Assembly: GCF_001557235.1 (NCBI RefSeq)
Contig: NZ_LSJI01000015.1
Coordinates: forward strand, 1-23,689
DNA: 23,689 bases
Reading direction: 5' to 3'
Source of the DNA: Phenylobacterium sp. CCH9-H3
GTDB taxonomy: Bacteria; Pseudomonadota; Alphaproteobacteria; Caulobacterales; Caulobacteraceae
The position numbers and the translations under genes are program-made. Within the stretch, counting starts at the first letter, position 1. Every line of letters begins with the position of its first letter. Positions 1 through 7,583 of the stretch are shown here, piece by piece. The notes beneath the pieces were generated by a model, which was given only the letters and a program-made list of their open reading frames with translations, made no database searches and was not told the origin of the DNA.

Positions 1-80
1 GACTGAGAGAGGCGGATGCGACGCCGACCGCCGAGCCATGCCCGACGGCCGTCAGATGTTCGCGGGTGCGGCTTCCGTCC

Positions 81-272
81 CTATTGCATGACGGGTGTGG
101 CGGCGATCTTCATGTTCGCGGCCACGGCGTTGGGGTTCTTGGCCAGCGAGGTCTGCAGGCCGAGGTGGTTCAGCACCTTCTCGGTCGCCGCCGCGTCGAC
201 GCCCGCCGCCTTGGAGATCTGCTCGATCACCTCGCGGGACTTCGCAGCGACGTCATTGCCTTCGTTTTCCAT
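81..272 (-). CDS. Small protein 3 of a tandem paralogous trio (63 aa)
   Basis: The product is unrecognised. It is the last of three consecutive small genes on the minus strand whose products share a central block: a GVDAA turn, then EKVLNHLGLQ, a Leu, NPN and a C-terminal IAA..V. Against small protein 2 I count about 24 identities over the last 48 residues. The start is ATG with GGAGG 5 nt upstream, and the stop is TAG. The product is acidic at its N terminus, has no Cys, and has no signal peptide or membrane segment. Two amphipathic helices around the GVD turn are likely. The gene sits 44 bp after small protein 2 and may be co-transcribed with it and with the PaaK-like ligase upstream. It could be a peptide scaffold for the neighbouring enzymes or a small folded partner protein; the sequence does not decide. 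Confidence 0.8.
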   Translation of the reverse strand: MENEGNDVAAKSREVIEQISKAAGVDAAATEKVLNHLGLQTSLAKNPNAVAANMKIAATPVMQ

Positions 273-316
273 GGGGACCTCCGTTTGTGGGCCGATGATG
301 GGGGACGTGCGCCGGG

Positions 317-508
317 CTAGCGGACAACCTGTCCTGCCGCTATGCGCAGGCCGCTAGCCGGGGTGTTGGGATTGCGCGAGAGCGCCGTTTCCAGCCCCAG
401 ATGATTGAGGATCTTCTCTACCGACGCCTGATCTACGCCCGTCGCCTGGGCGATGTGCGCCACCGCCTCTTTGACGCGTTTCGCGCCGTCGCCTGACTCG
501 CTGGCCAT
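317..508 (-). CDS. Small protein 2 of a tandem paralogous trio (63 aa)
   Basis: This is the middle member of the small-protein trio. It keeps the shared core (ATGVD, VEKILNHLGLE, AL, NPN) and ends in IAAGQVVR. The ATG is preceded by CGGAGGAA with about 9 nt spacing, a strong ribosome binding site. Each member therefore has its own translation signal rather than being one polyprotein. It lies 21 bp downstream of small protein 1 and 44 bp upstream of small protein 3. There is no Cys and no transmembrane segment. Retention of the frame, start signal and core motif across three copies with clearly diverged sequence argues for selected coding genes. The function is unknown. Confidence 0.8.
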   Translation of the reverse strand: MASESGDGAKRVKEAVAHIAQATGVDQASVEKILNHLGLETALSRNPNTPASGLRIAAGQVVR

Positions 509-529
509 CCGGGAATTCCTCCGTGTGCG

Positions 530-727
530 CTATTGGTGAACCTGACTGGCGGTGATGCGGACCCCGTTGGGGAACTCGAGCTTGTGGGCCAACGCGTTCT
601 GCAGACCGAGGTGGCCCAGCACCTTCTCGACCTCCGCCGCATCGACACCGGTGCTGCGAGCGATCTCGCTTACGAAATGCCGGCTGTAGTCTTCGACGAC
701 CTTCGCTTTCCAGGCATCGTCGGCCAT
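530..727 (-). CDS. Small protein 1 of a tandem paralogous trio (65 aa)
   Basis: This is the first and most diverged member of the trio. I place the start at the ATG at 727 because AGAGGAGA lies 7 nt upstream; the longer reading from 763 lacks such a signal. The product carries the shared core (STGVDAAEVEKVLGHLGLQ, then AL) and ends in ITASQVHQ. In place of the NPN found in the other two copies it has LEFPN, and its N terminus is longer and aromatic (W, Y, F). It begins 128 bp after the stop of the PaaK-like ligase on the same strand. That gap contains a GC-rich hairpin, so it may be read through or have its own promoter. The function is unknown. Confidence 0.8.
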   Translation of the reverse strand: MADDAWKAKVVEDYSRHFVSEIARSTGVDAAEVEKVLGHLGLQNALAHKLEFPNGVRITASQVHQ

Positions 728-782
728 GGCGACTCTCCTCTGCCGATGAGTAAGCTCGCACATTTTGAAAGCCCCGCCCCGG

Positions 783-804
783 GGCCCTGGAACACGCAGG
801 GGCC
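783..804 (-). terminator. GC-rich hairpin between the PaaK-like ligase and the small-protein trio
   Basis: The arms GGCCCTG (783-789) and CAGGGGCC (797-804) pair with one bulged base around a 7-nt loop. It follows the ligase stop codon on the minus strand and precedes the first small-protein gene. No clean U tract follows on the minus strand, so it could be a weak terminator, an attenuator or an mRNA-stabilising hairpin. Confidence 0.3.
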
Positions 805-854
805 GGAAGTGGCGGTCGCGGGCAAGCTAGCGGGAAAGTCCGCAATGAGCAACC

Positions 855-2240
855 TTAGGTTTTCACGCCCGTGCCGCCCGAGGGCGGCGCGTCGGCCGCG
901 ATCAGCGTCCTGTAGCGCTGGAATTTTGCGCCCGGCTGAAAGACGGCGACCGCAACCTCCAGTTCGAAACGGCCCTCGACGATCCGTTGGGCGGCGGAGC
1001 GCACCTCGTCGAGGAGATAAGCTCCTGAAGGATCCAGGAACTCCACCCTCAGCTCGGCCCGGTCAAGGGCGAGCTGGGTCACCTGCAACTCCCGCAAGGG
1101 GAAGGCGCCGAAGAGCTGGTTGAGGTTCGTCGGCGCGAAATAGCCGCCGCCCGCAAGGGGGAAGGACGGCGCCTGGCGGCCCGTGAGCCGCAGGATGCGC
1201 CGACCGGGAAGGCCGCACGGGCAGGGCTCATCCGTGACGGCGGCGAAGTCACCCGTCCGGTAGCGGAGTATCGGCATCGCCCGGTTGCGCACGCTGGACA
1301 GGACCAGCTCGCCCTCGCCCGTCCAGCCCAGGGCGCCGTCGGCGGCCAGGACCTCGCAGATGAGCGCACCCTCGTGGATGTGCAGGCCGGGGCCTCCGCA
1401 GCAGGAGGAGGCGACGCCCCCCGTTTCGCTCAGGCCGTAGGCGTTGACGATCGGCAGGCCGATGCGCTCCTGCGCCTCCAGACGGAGCGGTTCAGGGAGC
1501 TCGGCCCCGCCGCTGATGATCGCGACCGGCCCGTCGGCGAGCCTGGGTGCGCGCCCGTCGAGCTGCTCCAGGAGGATGTGCAGGATGTTGGGCTTCAGGC
1601 TGAGGACGGCGGGCCGGTGCCGCCGGACCAGTTCGGCGATGTCCTCGCTGGCCGACAGAGACAGCGTGTCGAAGACGACCCGCAGGGTGGCGCCGGTGAG
1701 GCAGGAGGGATCGGTCCAGATCCGGTCGTTCAGGTAGCTGTTGTCGAGGATGGTGAGCGTAAAGATCGGCCGGTCGTCGAGGATCCCGGGAAGCAGCCCG
1801 GCGTAGCAGAGGGCCGCGCAGGCGGAGAAGTACTGGAGCTCCGCAAAGCTCGTGGCGTCGTAGTAGACCGTGACGGGCGGGCCGCTCGTTCCCGAGGTCG
1901 GCCGGGTCCAGAGGCTCTCCTTCGCAAGCCCCGGCCGCAGGAAGGCTTCGGAGCGGGTGCGCAGGGCGTACTTGTCGATCAGCGGGATCGTCGCCTCGTA
2001 GTCCGCCCGGTCCCACTCAACGCCGGCGTAGGCGGGGACCAGGGCGGCGGCGGCGCGGATCGCCTGGCGAAGCCGCGTCCAGGGCCTTCGGCCGTGGTCC
2101 AGCCCGACGCCTGCCGCGAAAGCCTCGAAGGACTTCCTGGCGTCCTCGATGACGGCCGCGGCCTGCACATGCTCGATCAGATCGAACGCAAAGCGGGGGT
2201 TCTGTTCGACGAAGCGGCCGAACGCTCCGGGCTCCTTCAT
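855..2240 (-). CDS. PaaK-like adenylate-forming ligase (phenylacetate-CoA ligase family)
   Basis: This is a 461-aa ANL-superfamily enzyme of the PaaK/CapK branch, expected to activate a carboxylic acid as acyl-AMP and pass it to a thiol or another acceptor. The phosphate loop TSGTSGPP is at 115-122, the adenine motif AYGLSETGG at 267-275 and YRTGDF at 327-332. C280/C281, H287/H289 and the CPCG pair near 340-343 resemble the metal-site region of PaaK proteins. A C-terminal K439 (GAKFQR) is a candidate catalytic lysine. I chose the ATG at 2240, which has AAGGAGG about 10 nt upstream; a longer reading from 2378 would run through the divergent promoter region and overlap the next gene. It diverges from the glycosyltransferase and is followed by the small-protein trio. 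The substrate is unknown. No phenylacetate degradation genes are nearby, so a biosynthetic role is more likely. Confidence 0.85.
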   Translation of the reverse strand: MKEPGAFGRFVEQNPRFAFDLIEHVQAAAVIEDARKSFEAFAAGVGLDHGRRPWTRLRQAIRAAAALVPAYAGVEWDRADYEATIPLIDKYALRTRSEAFLRPGLAKESLWTRPTSGTSGPPVTVYYDATSFAELQYFSACAALCYAGLLPGILDDRPIFTLTILDNSYLNDRIWTDPSCLTGATLRVVFDTLSLSASEDIAELVRRHRPAVLSLKPNILHILLEQLDGRAPRLADGPVAIISGGAELPEPLRLEAQERIGLPIVNAYGLSETGGVASSCCGGPGLHIHEGALICEVLAADGALGWTGEGELVLSSVRNRAMPILRYRTGDFAAVTDEPCPCGLPGRRILRLTGRQAPSFPLAGGGYFAPTNLNQLFGAFPLRELQVTQLALDRAELRVEFLDPSGAYLLDEVRSAAQRIVEGRFELEVAVAVFQPGAKFQRYRTLIAADAPPSGGTGVKT

Positions 2241-2344
2241 CGCCTCGATGCCTCCTTGAAGGGGAAGGCTCCGCTTCCACAATCCATGATTGACATCCCC
2301 GGAGCCGAAAACAAACTGGCGGCTAGGTCCGGAGGGATGGGTCG
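2241..2344. promoter_or_regulatory. Divergent promoter region, PaaK-like ligase / glycosyltransferase
   Basis: This 104-bp gap separates two divergent starts. On the plus strand TTGACA (2290-2295) is a perfect -35 sequence, with a weak -10-like CAAACT about 16 nt on. The glycosyltransferase ribosome binding site GGAGGG is at 2331-2336, 8 nt before its GTG start. The minus strand has only weak candidates. The promoter assignment rests mainly on the gene layout. Confidence 0.4.
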
Positions 2345-3679
2345 GTGAGCAGGATCGCGGTCTTCCCGATAGACGCAATCGGCCACGTGAAGTCGGTCCT
2401 TTCCGCCGTCGCGCCCCTGGCGCGGGACCGGCGGCTCACGGTGACGGGGTACGGGAGGAGCTTCCTGGAGGAGGCTTTCGCACGGGCCGGCCTGGGTTTC
2501 GAGGCGACCATGGCCGAGCCGCAGCCCGACGATCCCCAGGGCGACCTCCGGTGGAAGACCTTCGTCAGGCCGGGCCGCGACCTGGGCCGCACCCTGGAGG
2601 CGGTGGACCGCTTCCGGCCGGATGTCGTCCTCTACGACCCGTTCTCGCTCTCCGGCCGGATGGCCGCGGCGGTCAGCAGCGCGCCATCGGCCGCCTTCGT
2701 GACCATGCACGGCTACGGGGTGCTCGCGGACGACTTCGTGCGGGCGAACGGCTGGGACCGTGACGATGTCCTGGAAGCGAACGGCGCCTACCGCCGGGCC
2801 TGGGGCGTCGACCTGCGGGCGGAGGGGGCACTGCCCGTGCTGTTCCCGTCGCGGGACATGACGCTGGTCCACACCACGCGACGCCTCCACAACGTTGTGA
2901 GGCCGTCGCGCCAGCCGCTGCTTCACTGCCTGCTGCGCGACAGCGCTCGGGAGACGCCCATCGGCTGCTGGGCGGATTGGGACGCGGTCGCCCCCAGGTC
3001 GGAGGAGGCGCCGGACGAAGCCGCCGACCGGGCTCTACTCGCGCGGCTGGCCGCGGCCAAGGCCGAAGGCCGCCGGGTGGCGCTCTTCTCGCTCGGAACG
3101 GTCATAACCGACTTCCGATATGGAACCCCCGTGGGGGGGGCGCCCAGCGGGTCGGCCTTCCTCCGCCAGATGCTCTCCCACGCCTTTGAGGCCGCCAGGC
3201 GCGATCCGGGCCTGCTGTTGGTGGCCTCGGTCGGGCGCAGATACCTGGCCGACCGGCCCCTGGAGGCGCCGCCGAATGCGATGGTGCAGCCGAACGTGCC
3301 CCAGGCGCAGATCCTTCGCCACTACGCCGACGTGTTCATCACCCATCACGGGGCGAACTCTGAGCGGGAGGCCGTCCTGGCCGGCGTGGGGATGGTGTCC
3401 CTTCCGGGCGCCGGGGACCAGGCGCCTAACGCGCGCGCGGCGATCGCCAACGGCGCGGCGCTCGCCCTATGGGATCTGGAGGACCCCTTCGGCAGCTGCA
3501 CCGCCGAAAGCGTCGCCACAGCCATCGACAGGGTGAGCCGGGAGCCGGGCTTCCGCGCGGCCTGCGAGGCCCTGGCGTGCGAGATGCGGCAACCGGCGGG
3601 GACCTCCAGCCTGGCCGACCGCCTCCTCGCCCTTGCCGGGGCCGGGGCCGTGGCGGAGCCCGCCGAGGCTTCGCCATGA
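2345..3679 (+). CDS. GT1-type (UGT/MGT-like) glycosyltransferase
   Basis: This 444-aa protein has the organisation of GT-B glycosyltransferases that transfer sugar from a nucleotide-activated donor. The N-terminal IGHVKSVL places H14 where GT1 enzymes carry their catalytic base. The C-terminal donor-binding signature starts at about residue 333 (THHGANSEREAVLAGVG) and runs through a proline loop to DQAPNA at 358-363, matching the UGT-type HGG..S..E....P....DQ..NA pattern. The start is GTG with GGAGGG 8 nt upstream. The stop overlaps the ATG of the radical SAM gene as ATGA, so the two are translationally coupled. No signal peptide or membrane anchor is visible, so it should act in the cytoplasm. 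Donor and acceptor cannot be read from sequence; candidate acceptors include a small molecule from this locus or the small proteins. Confidence 0.85.
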   Translation: MSRIAVFPIDAIGHVKSVLSAVAPLARDRRLTVTGYGRSFLEEAFARAGLGFEATMAEPQPDDPQGDLRWKTFVRPGRDLGRTLEAVDRFRPDVVLYDPFSLSGRMAAAVSSAPSAAFVTMHGYGVLADDFVRANGWDRDDVLEANGAYRRAWGVDLRAEGALPVLFPSRDMTLVHTTRRLHNVVRPSRQPLLHCLLRDSARETPIGCWADWDAVAPRSEEAPDEAADRALLARLAAAKAEGRRVALFSLGTVITDFRYGTPVGGAPSGSAFLRQMLSHAFEAARRDPGLLLVASVGRRYLADRPLEAPPNAMVQPNVPQAQILRHYADVFITHHGANSEREAVLAGVGMVSLPGAGDQAPNARAAIANGAALALWDLEDPFGSCTAESVATAIDRVSREPGFRAACEALACEMRQPAGTSSLADRLLALAGAGAVAEPAEASP

Positions 3680-4896
3680 AGTCCTGGACCCTGTCGGAGC
3701 TGCGATCGTGGCAGCAGGGCGATCCCGCGGGAGAACTCGCCATCTACGGGGCCGGCGATCTGGGGAAGCTGGCGCTCGAGGCCCTTGGGCGGGCCGGGCT
3801 GCGCGTGGACGCCTTCTGCGACGACAGCCCGCTCAAGGACGGCGCGGCCTGGGCCGGGACGCCGATCCTCTCGCTCGAAGCCCTAGCTATCCGGCATCCG
3901 TCGTGCCGGGTGCTGATCGCTCACAACTACTTCTCGGCCGTTCTTCCCCGACTTGCTGCCGTCGGACTGGCGGAGGTCAGCGACTGCTCGGGGATCTTCC
4001 AGAGCGCGGACCTAGCCGGGGTCGACGTGGGTGTGCATGCGCTGGAGATCGACCGGAAGATCGCCTGGCACCACCGGGAGTGCGCCAAGGCCGCGGGCGG
4101 GGATCACCTCACCCTCAAATACGTGGACGTGGTGATCACTGAGGCATGCTCTATGCGCTGCGCCGACTGCTCGAACCTGATGCAGTACTACGCCAAGCCC
4201 AGGCACGCCGACTTCGATGAGCTCTGCGAGGACCTGCGACGCCTCCTGGGGGCCGTGGACTGGATCGACGAGGTGCGGGTGCTGGGCGGCGAGCCCCTTG
4301 TCAACAAACGGTTCGGGGAAATCGTGCGGGTCCTCTCGGGCTACAGGAATTTCCGTCACCTGGTGGTCTACACCAATGCGACCATCGTCCCGGGGCCGGC
4401 GGCGATGGCCGCTCTTGGCGATCCCCGGGTGACGGTGAACATCACCGACTACGGCCGCCTTTCCCGCAACCTCGACGCATTCACCTCAGCCCTCGACGCC
4501 GCGGGCGTTGCCTACCTGGTGAAGCAGCCGTCCTGGACGGACTCCGGCCGCATCCGGCCGCAGTCGAAGTCTCCTGCCGAGCTCGACGCCCAGTTCGAGC
4601 GGTGCTGCGTGAACGACATCCTTACCCTGCTCCACGGGCGCATCTACCGCTGCCCGTTCTCGGCCAACCTCACCAACCTCGGGGTCGCCGCGGCCGGCGC
4701 CGGCGAGGTGGTGTGGGTAGGACCCGACCGCCTGAGGTTGCGGAAGGACCTGCGCGAGCTGTACGGCCGCAAAGGCCACCTCACCGCCTGCAGCTTCTGC
4801 AGAGGACGCGACTATGCGACCCCGAAGATCCCCGCCGCCATCCAGGCGGCGCGGCCGCTGGCGCTGCCACCGATTCAGACCGCGCTGAAGCCGTAG
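3676..4896 (+). CDS. Radical SAM protein with N-terminal Rossmann-like domain
   Basis: This 406-aa protein has two parts. Residues 19-110 form a nucleotide-binding-like domain opening with LAIYGAGDLGK. Residues about 148-375 form a radical SAM domain with the cluster motif C158-SMR-C162-AD-C165 (CX3CX2C) and the SAM-binding GGE at 204-206. C-terminal cysteines (C310, C311, C326 and the C372/C375 pair in ACSFC) could bind an auxiliary iron-sulfur cluster, as in SPASM/twitch enzymes. Radical SAM proteins with a similar CSxRCxDCSNLMQYY core occur, as far as I recall, in surface-polysaccharide gene clusters. The ATG at 3676 overlaps the glycosyltransferase stop; a longer reading from 3469 lies inside that gene and is rejected. 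The 3' end overlaps the convergent aldose-epimerase-like gene by 22 bp. The reaction is unknown. Confidence 0.85.
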   Translation: MKSWTLSELRSWQQGDPAGELAIYGAGDLGKLALEALGRAGLRVDAFCDDSPLKDGAAWAGTPILSLEALAIRHPSCRVLIAHNYFSAVLPRLAAVGLAEVSDCSGIFQSADLAGVDVGVHALEIDRKIAWHHRECAKAAGGDHLTLKYVDVVITEACSMRCADCSNLMQYYAKPRHADFDELCEDLRRLLGAVDWIDEVRVLGGEPLVNKRFGEIVRVLSGYRNFRHLVVYTNATIVPGPAAMAALGDPRVTVNITDYGRLSRNLDAFTSALDAAGVAYLVKQPSWTDSGRIRPQSKSPAELDAQFERCCVNDILTLLHGRIYRCPFSANLTNLGVAAAGAGEVVWVGPDRLRLRKDLRELYGRKGHLTACSFCRGRDYATPKIPAAIQAARPLALPPIQTALKP

Positions 4897-5870
4897 CGAG
4901 TGTAGTGGACGTAGGTCTCCCCGGCCTCCAGGCGTGGGGAGGGGAAGTCCGGGCGGTTGGGGGCGTCCGGCCAGGCCCCGGTCTGCAGGCAGAGGCCGGT
5001 GCGGCGAGCCGGAAGGTGGTCGCCGCTATAAACGGCCAGGCCTGGTTGGTCGGTCTCGATGGTCATCGTGCGGCCGGAGGCGGGGTGCTCGAGCCGGGCC
5101 GCCCAGCCCGGGTCATCCAGGGCGTAGCAGAGGTCCAGGGTGCGCGCACCGATGGTCTCAGGGAACCGCAGATCGCATGGGCTGTCGTCGACCCGCCGGG
5201 GCGGGCCCGGCAGGGGCATGAACGCCTCGTCGGCGGCGATGAAGCGCGAGGCGTTCACCGCCAGCCGGTGTTCGTCGATCCTTCCGGTTCCGGCCAGGTT
5301 CCAGAAGGCATGGCTGGTCAGTCCAACGATCGTCGGCGCGTCGGCGACGGCGCGATGCTCGATGGCGAGATCGCCGTCGCCCGAGACTCGGTAACGGGTC
5401 TCGACCTCGACGGCCCCGGGATACCCCTGGTCGCCGTCAGGACGCTTGAGGCGGAGGACGAGGTCGACGTGCGCCGGGGAGCTCTCCACCTCGGCGTCCC
5501 AAACGAACCTGTCGAATCCCCGGCTGCCACCGTGGAAATGGTGCGGGCCCATGTTGCGGTCGAGCTGCCAGAGGCGGCCGTCGATCTGCAGGCGCCCGTT
5601 CCGGACGCATCGCGCAAAGCGCCCCATGACGCAGCCGATGTAGGGGTTCCTGGCCGGGTCGACGTAGGCCTCCAGGTCTGGCAGCGTGAGGCAGACGTTG
5701 GCCAGCCGGCCGGACCGGTCCGGGGTCTGGGCCTCCACGAGCGTCGCGCCGTAGGTCCAAACCTCGACGACGAGCCGCCCTTCCGCCTCGGCCCGGAGCG
5801 CCTCGACGGGGTGACGGCTTCCATCATCGGGATCCGTGAAGCTCCCGACGGTGCGGCGGGAGACTTTCAT
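4875..5870 (-). CDS. Aldose 1-epimerase (GalM)-like protein with catalytic Glu replaced by Gln
   Basis: This 331-aa protein spans the usual galactose mutarotase length and fold signature: HFHGG at 111-115, GLTSHAFWNL at 183-192 (candidate general acid H187), CDLR at 232-235 and a C-terminal PDAPNRPDFPS block. In characterised GalM enzymes the general base is the Glu of the CLET motif just before that block. Here the motif reads CLQT (Q296), and the codon is CAG on the minus strand. The protein may therefore bind sugars without normal mutarotation or use altered chemistry. The start ATG overlaps the stop of the upstream GNAT gene (ATGA), so the pair is co-translated. The 3' end overlaps the radical SAM gene by 22 bp. 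Its place next to a glycosyltransferase and SIS protein supports a sugar-related role. Confidence 0.85.
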   Translation of the reverse strand: MKVSRRTVGSFTDPDDGSRHPVEALRAEAEGRLVVEVWTYGATLVEAQTPDRSGRLANVCLTLPDLEAYVDPARNPYIGCVMGRFARCVRNGRLQIDGRLWQLDRNMGPHHFHGGSRGFDRFVWDAEVESSPAHVDLVLRLKRPDGDQGYPGAVEVETRYRVSGDGDLAIEHRAVADAPTIVGLTSHAFWNLAGTGRIDEHRLAVNASRFIAADEAFMPLPGPPRRVDDSPCDLRFPETIGARTLDLCYALDDPGWAARLEHPASGRTMTIETDQPGLAVYSGDHLPARRTGLCLQTGAWPDAPNRPDFPSPRLEAGETYVHYTRYGFSAV

Positions 5871-6706
5871 TCCGGTTCAGCAGTCGCGAAGCGGTACTCG
5901 ACGGCCTCGAGCACGGGCTGGAAGCCGAGTCCCAGGAAGAGCCGGTTGGGGACAGGATTGGCGAGATTGGTGATGAGCACGCACTCATTCCCGGCGAGCA
6001 GGACGCGCGCCGAGAGCTCCGCGACGGCTGCGGCGGCATAGCCGCGGTTGCGCAGGGTCTGCGGCGTGAACACCGCCTGCACGCGAACTACCCCGAAGAC
6101 AGGCGGGGTGACCCCCACCACCGTCACCGGGCCGCCATCCTCCCAGAGGAGGTACCGTCCCTCGCCGAGCCGGCGGCCCACCATGCCGGTCGCCGTGACG
6201 GGATCCTCGCCAGTCTCGGCGAGGAAGCCTTCCATCAGGCCCACCACGTCCCCGCCGTCGGAGGGGGCGGCCCGGCGCAGCTTTCCGGGCGCCGGCCGGG
6301 CGGAGCCAGGAACCGGGAGGCGCCAGAGCCTGCGGCCTTCCACGGGCTGCGCGCCGCGTCCGACACTCTCGAGCCAGGCGCCCGCAAAGGCCGCGGCCGC
6401 GCCCGCCGGACCGCGCACCCCGGGCGCCCTGGAATCGTGTGCGGCGACCGCCTGGGCGATCCGGCGCGCATGGGTGTCCGGCATCGGCGCGAGGTTCACC
6501 GGCCGGCCGGGGGTCTGCACGGCGAGCGCCGTCGGAACGCCGCCATCCCGGGCGAGCCAGGCGGTTGCCGGCCGGGCCTGGGCCGCGGCCTCGTGAAGGA
6601 CGGATGCCCCCTCATTCGCCCCGACGGGATCATGCCTGAGTAGCGGGGCGGCCGAGTCCAGCGCGAGCTGCGGATCCTGGAATGTCTCGATGTCCAGAGG
6701 CGCCAC
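5867..6706 (-). CDS. GNAT-family N-acetyltransferase
   Basis: This protein of about 279 aa has a C-terminal GNAT domain. VQAVFTPQTLRNRGYAAAAV carries the acetyl-CoA pyrophosphate-binding R-x-x-G-x-A pattern (RNRGYA, about 219-224), and NRLFLGLGFQPV near the end is the usual GNAT motif-B region. The N-terminal half (DIETFQDPQLALDSAAPLL onward) fits two-domain GNAT proteins in which it packs against the catalytic domain. I place the start at GTG 6706 because the family-like sequence begins there. A TTG at 6751 in frame is possible, but TTGACA at that spot may instead be a -35 box. It is coupled through ATGA to the GalM-like gene. The acceptor amine or alcohol is unknown; an amino sugar or amino acid intermediate of this locus is plausible. 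Confidence 0.75.
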   Translation of the reverse strand: MAPLDIETFQDPQLALDSAAPLLRHDPVGANEGASVLHEAAAQARPATAWLARDGGVPTALAVQTPGRPVNLAPMPDTHARRIAQAVAAHDSRAPGVRGPAGAAAAFAGAWLESVGRGAQPVEGRRLWRLPVPGSARPAPGKLRRAAPSDGGDVVGLMEGFLAETGEDPVTATGMVGRRLGEGRYLLWEDGGPVTVVGVTPPVFGVVRVQAVFTPQTLRNRGYAAAAVAELSARVLLAGNECVLITNLANPVPNRLFLGLGFQPVLEAVEYRFATAEPE

Positions 6707-6803
6707 CTTTCCCGGGGACGCAGGCTGCCGCGCGGCACGTATAGGTGTCAATCGGCCGGCGCTCGGCTAATACTGGCGGCGCCGTGGCCGGAATGCCCTC
6801 CTG
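6707..6803. promoter_or_regulatory. Divergent promoter region, GNAT / methyltransferase
   Basis: This gap of about 97 bp separates divergent starts. The minus strand contains TTGACA (6746-6751), a perfect -35 match without an obvious -10. The plus strand contains TAATACT (6768-6774), a fair -10-like element about 30 nt before the methyltransferase ATG. No strong ribosome binding site precedes that ATG. The assignment is by layout and these short matches only. Confidence 0.35.
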
Positions 6804-7583
6804 ATGGACCGATCAACTTCTGACGCAGCGCCTGAAGCGAACCCGTACGGATCGACGTTCGCGCGTCTCTACGAGCACGCCTTAAACGGTTGGATGCGCA
6901 CCTTCGCCCCGCGCCTGCGCGACTACCTGGCGCGCTTCGTTCCGCCCGGCGGCCGTATCCTGGACCTGTGCTGTGGCACCGGCGAGACGGCGGTGACTCT
7001 GCTCGAGGGCGGCTGGCGCATCGTCGGGCTGGACCGCTCCGAGGCGATGCTCGAGATAGCTCGTCGTAAGCACGCGCGTGCCATCGCGGAGGGCCAGATC
7101 GCGCTGGTCCGGGGCCAGGCGGAAGGCTTCACCTGCGTCCAGTCCTTTGACGCCTGCGTGTGCGTGGATGGGGCCCTGAACCACATGCCCGCCCTTGAGG
7201 GCCTCCGGTCCTGCTTCCAATCGGTGGCCGTCGCCCTCAAGCCCGGCGGCCACTTCGTCCTCGACCTGCTCGAGGCCTCGCATTTCGCCGGCTGGAAGAA
7301 CGTCCAATTGACTGAGGACGAGGAGCACAGGATCGTCCGGTCCGGAAGCTGGGATCCGCAGCGCAACCTTGCCCTTCTGAACATCTCGGGCGCGATCGGG
7401 GCCGACCGGCGGCCCGTGGACGAGACCCTGACGAGCCGCGTCTTCGACCGGGCCGAGGTCGAGGCGGCCCTGGCTGCCGCCGGGCTCGAGCCCCTGGGCT
7501 GCGACCTCGAGGACCCCCGTCCGACGGGGCGCAGCTTCTACCACGCGCGTAAGCTCCCTCGCCGAAAAGGGGCCGGCGCTTGA
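6804..7583 (+). CDS. Class I SAM-dependent methyltransferase
   Basis: This 259-aa Rossmann-fold methyltransferase has its SAM-binding motif I, ILDLCCGTGE, at 52-61. The acidic loop is at GLDRSEAML (D77), and the post-motif strand around ALKPGGHFVLDLLE is near 148-160. It resembles the broad small-molecule methyltransferase group (Methyltransf_11/25 type) rather than a DNA or rRNA methylase. It is the first gene of a three-gene plus-strand block; its TGA overlaps the TTG start of the BtpA-family gene. The N-terminal NPYGSTFARLYEHALNGWM resembles the substrate-capping helix of sugar and polyketide N/O-methyltransferases. The substrate is not determinable. Confidence 0.85.
   Translation: MDRSTSDAAPEANPYGSTFARLYEHALNGWMRTFAPRLRDYLARFVPPGGRILDLCCGTGETAVTLLEGGWRIVGLDRSEAMLEIARRKHARAIAEGQIALVRGQAEGFTCVQSFDACVCVDGALNHMPALEGLRSCFQSVAVALKPGGHFVLDLLEASHFAGWKNVQLTEDEEHRIVRSGSWDPQRNLALLNISGAIGADRRPVDETLTSRVFDRAEVEAALAAAGLEPLGCDLEDPRPTGRSFYHARKLPRRKGAGA

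Noticed and set aside
81..727. HU/histone-like DNA-binding identity for the small proteins, based on A(T)GVD..VEK resembling HU helix 1-2
   Set aside because: The similarity is limited to a short helix-turn-helix stretch; the HU beta-arm and length are absent.
2241..2378. N-terminal extension of the PaaK-like ligase to 2378
   Set aside because: It would overlap the divergent glycosyltransferase and lacks a ribosome binding site; ATG 2240 has AAGGAGG.
3469..3675. N-terminal extension of the radical SAM protein into the glycosyltransferase gene
   Set aside because: The region is well-conserved glycosyltransferase sequence in another frame, and the ATGA overlap marks the natural start at 3676.
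4602..6041. Long plus-strand open frame opposite the GalM-like and GNAT genes
   Set aside because: It is an antisense shadow in GC-rich DNA with no domain pattern; the minus-strand genes have clear motifs and coupling.
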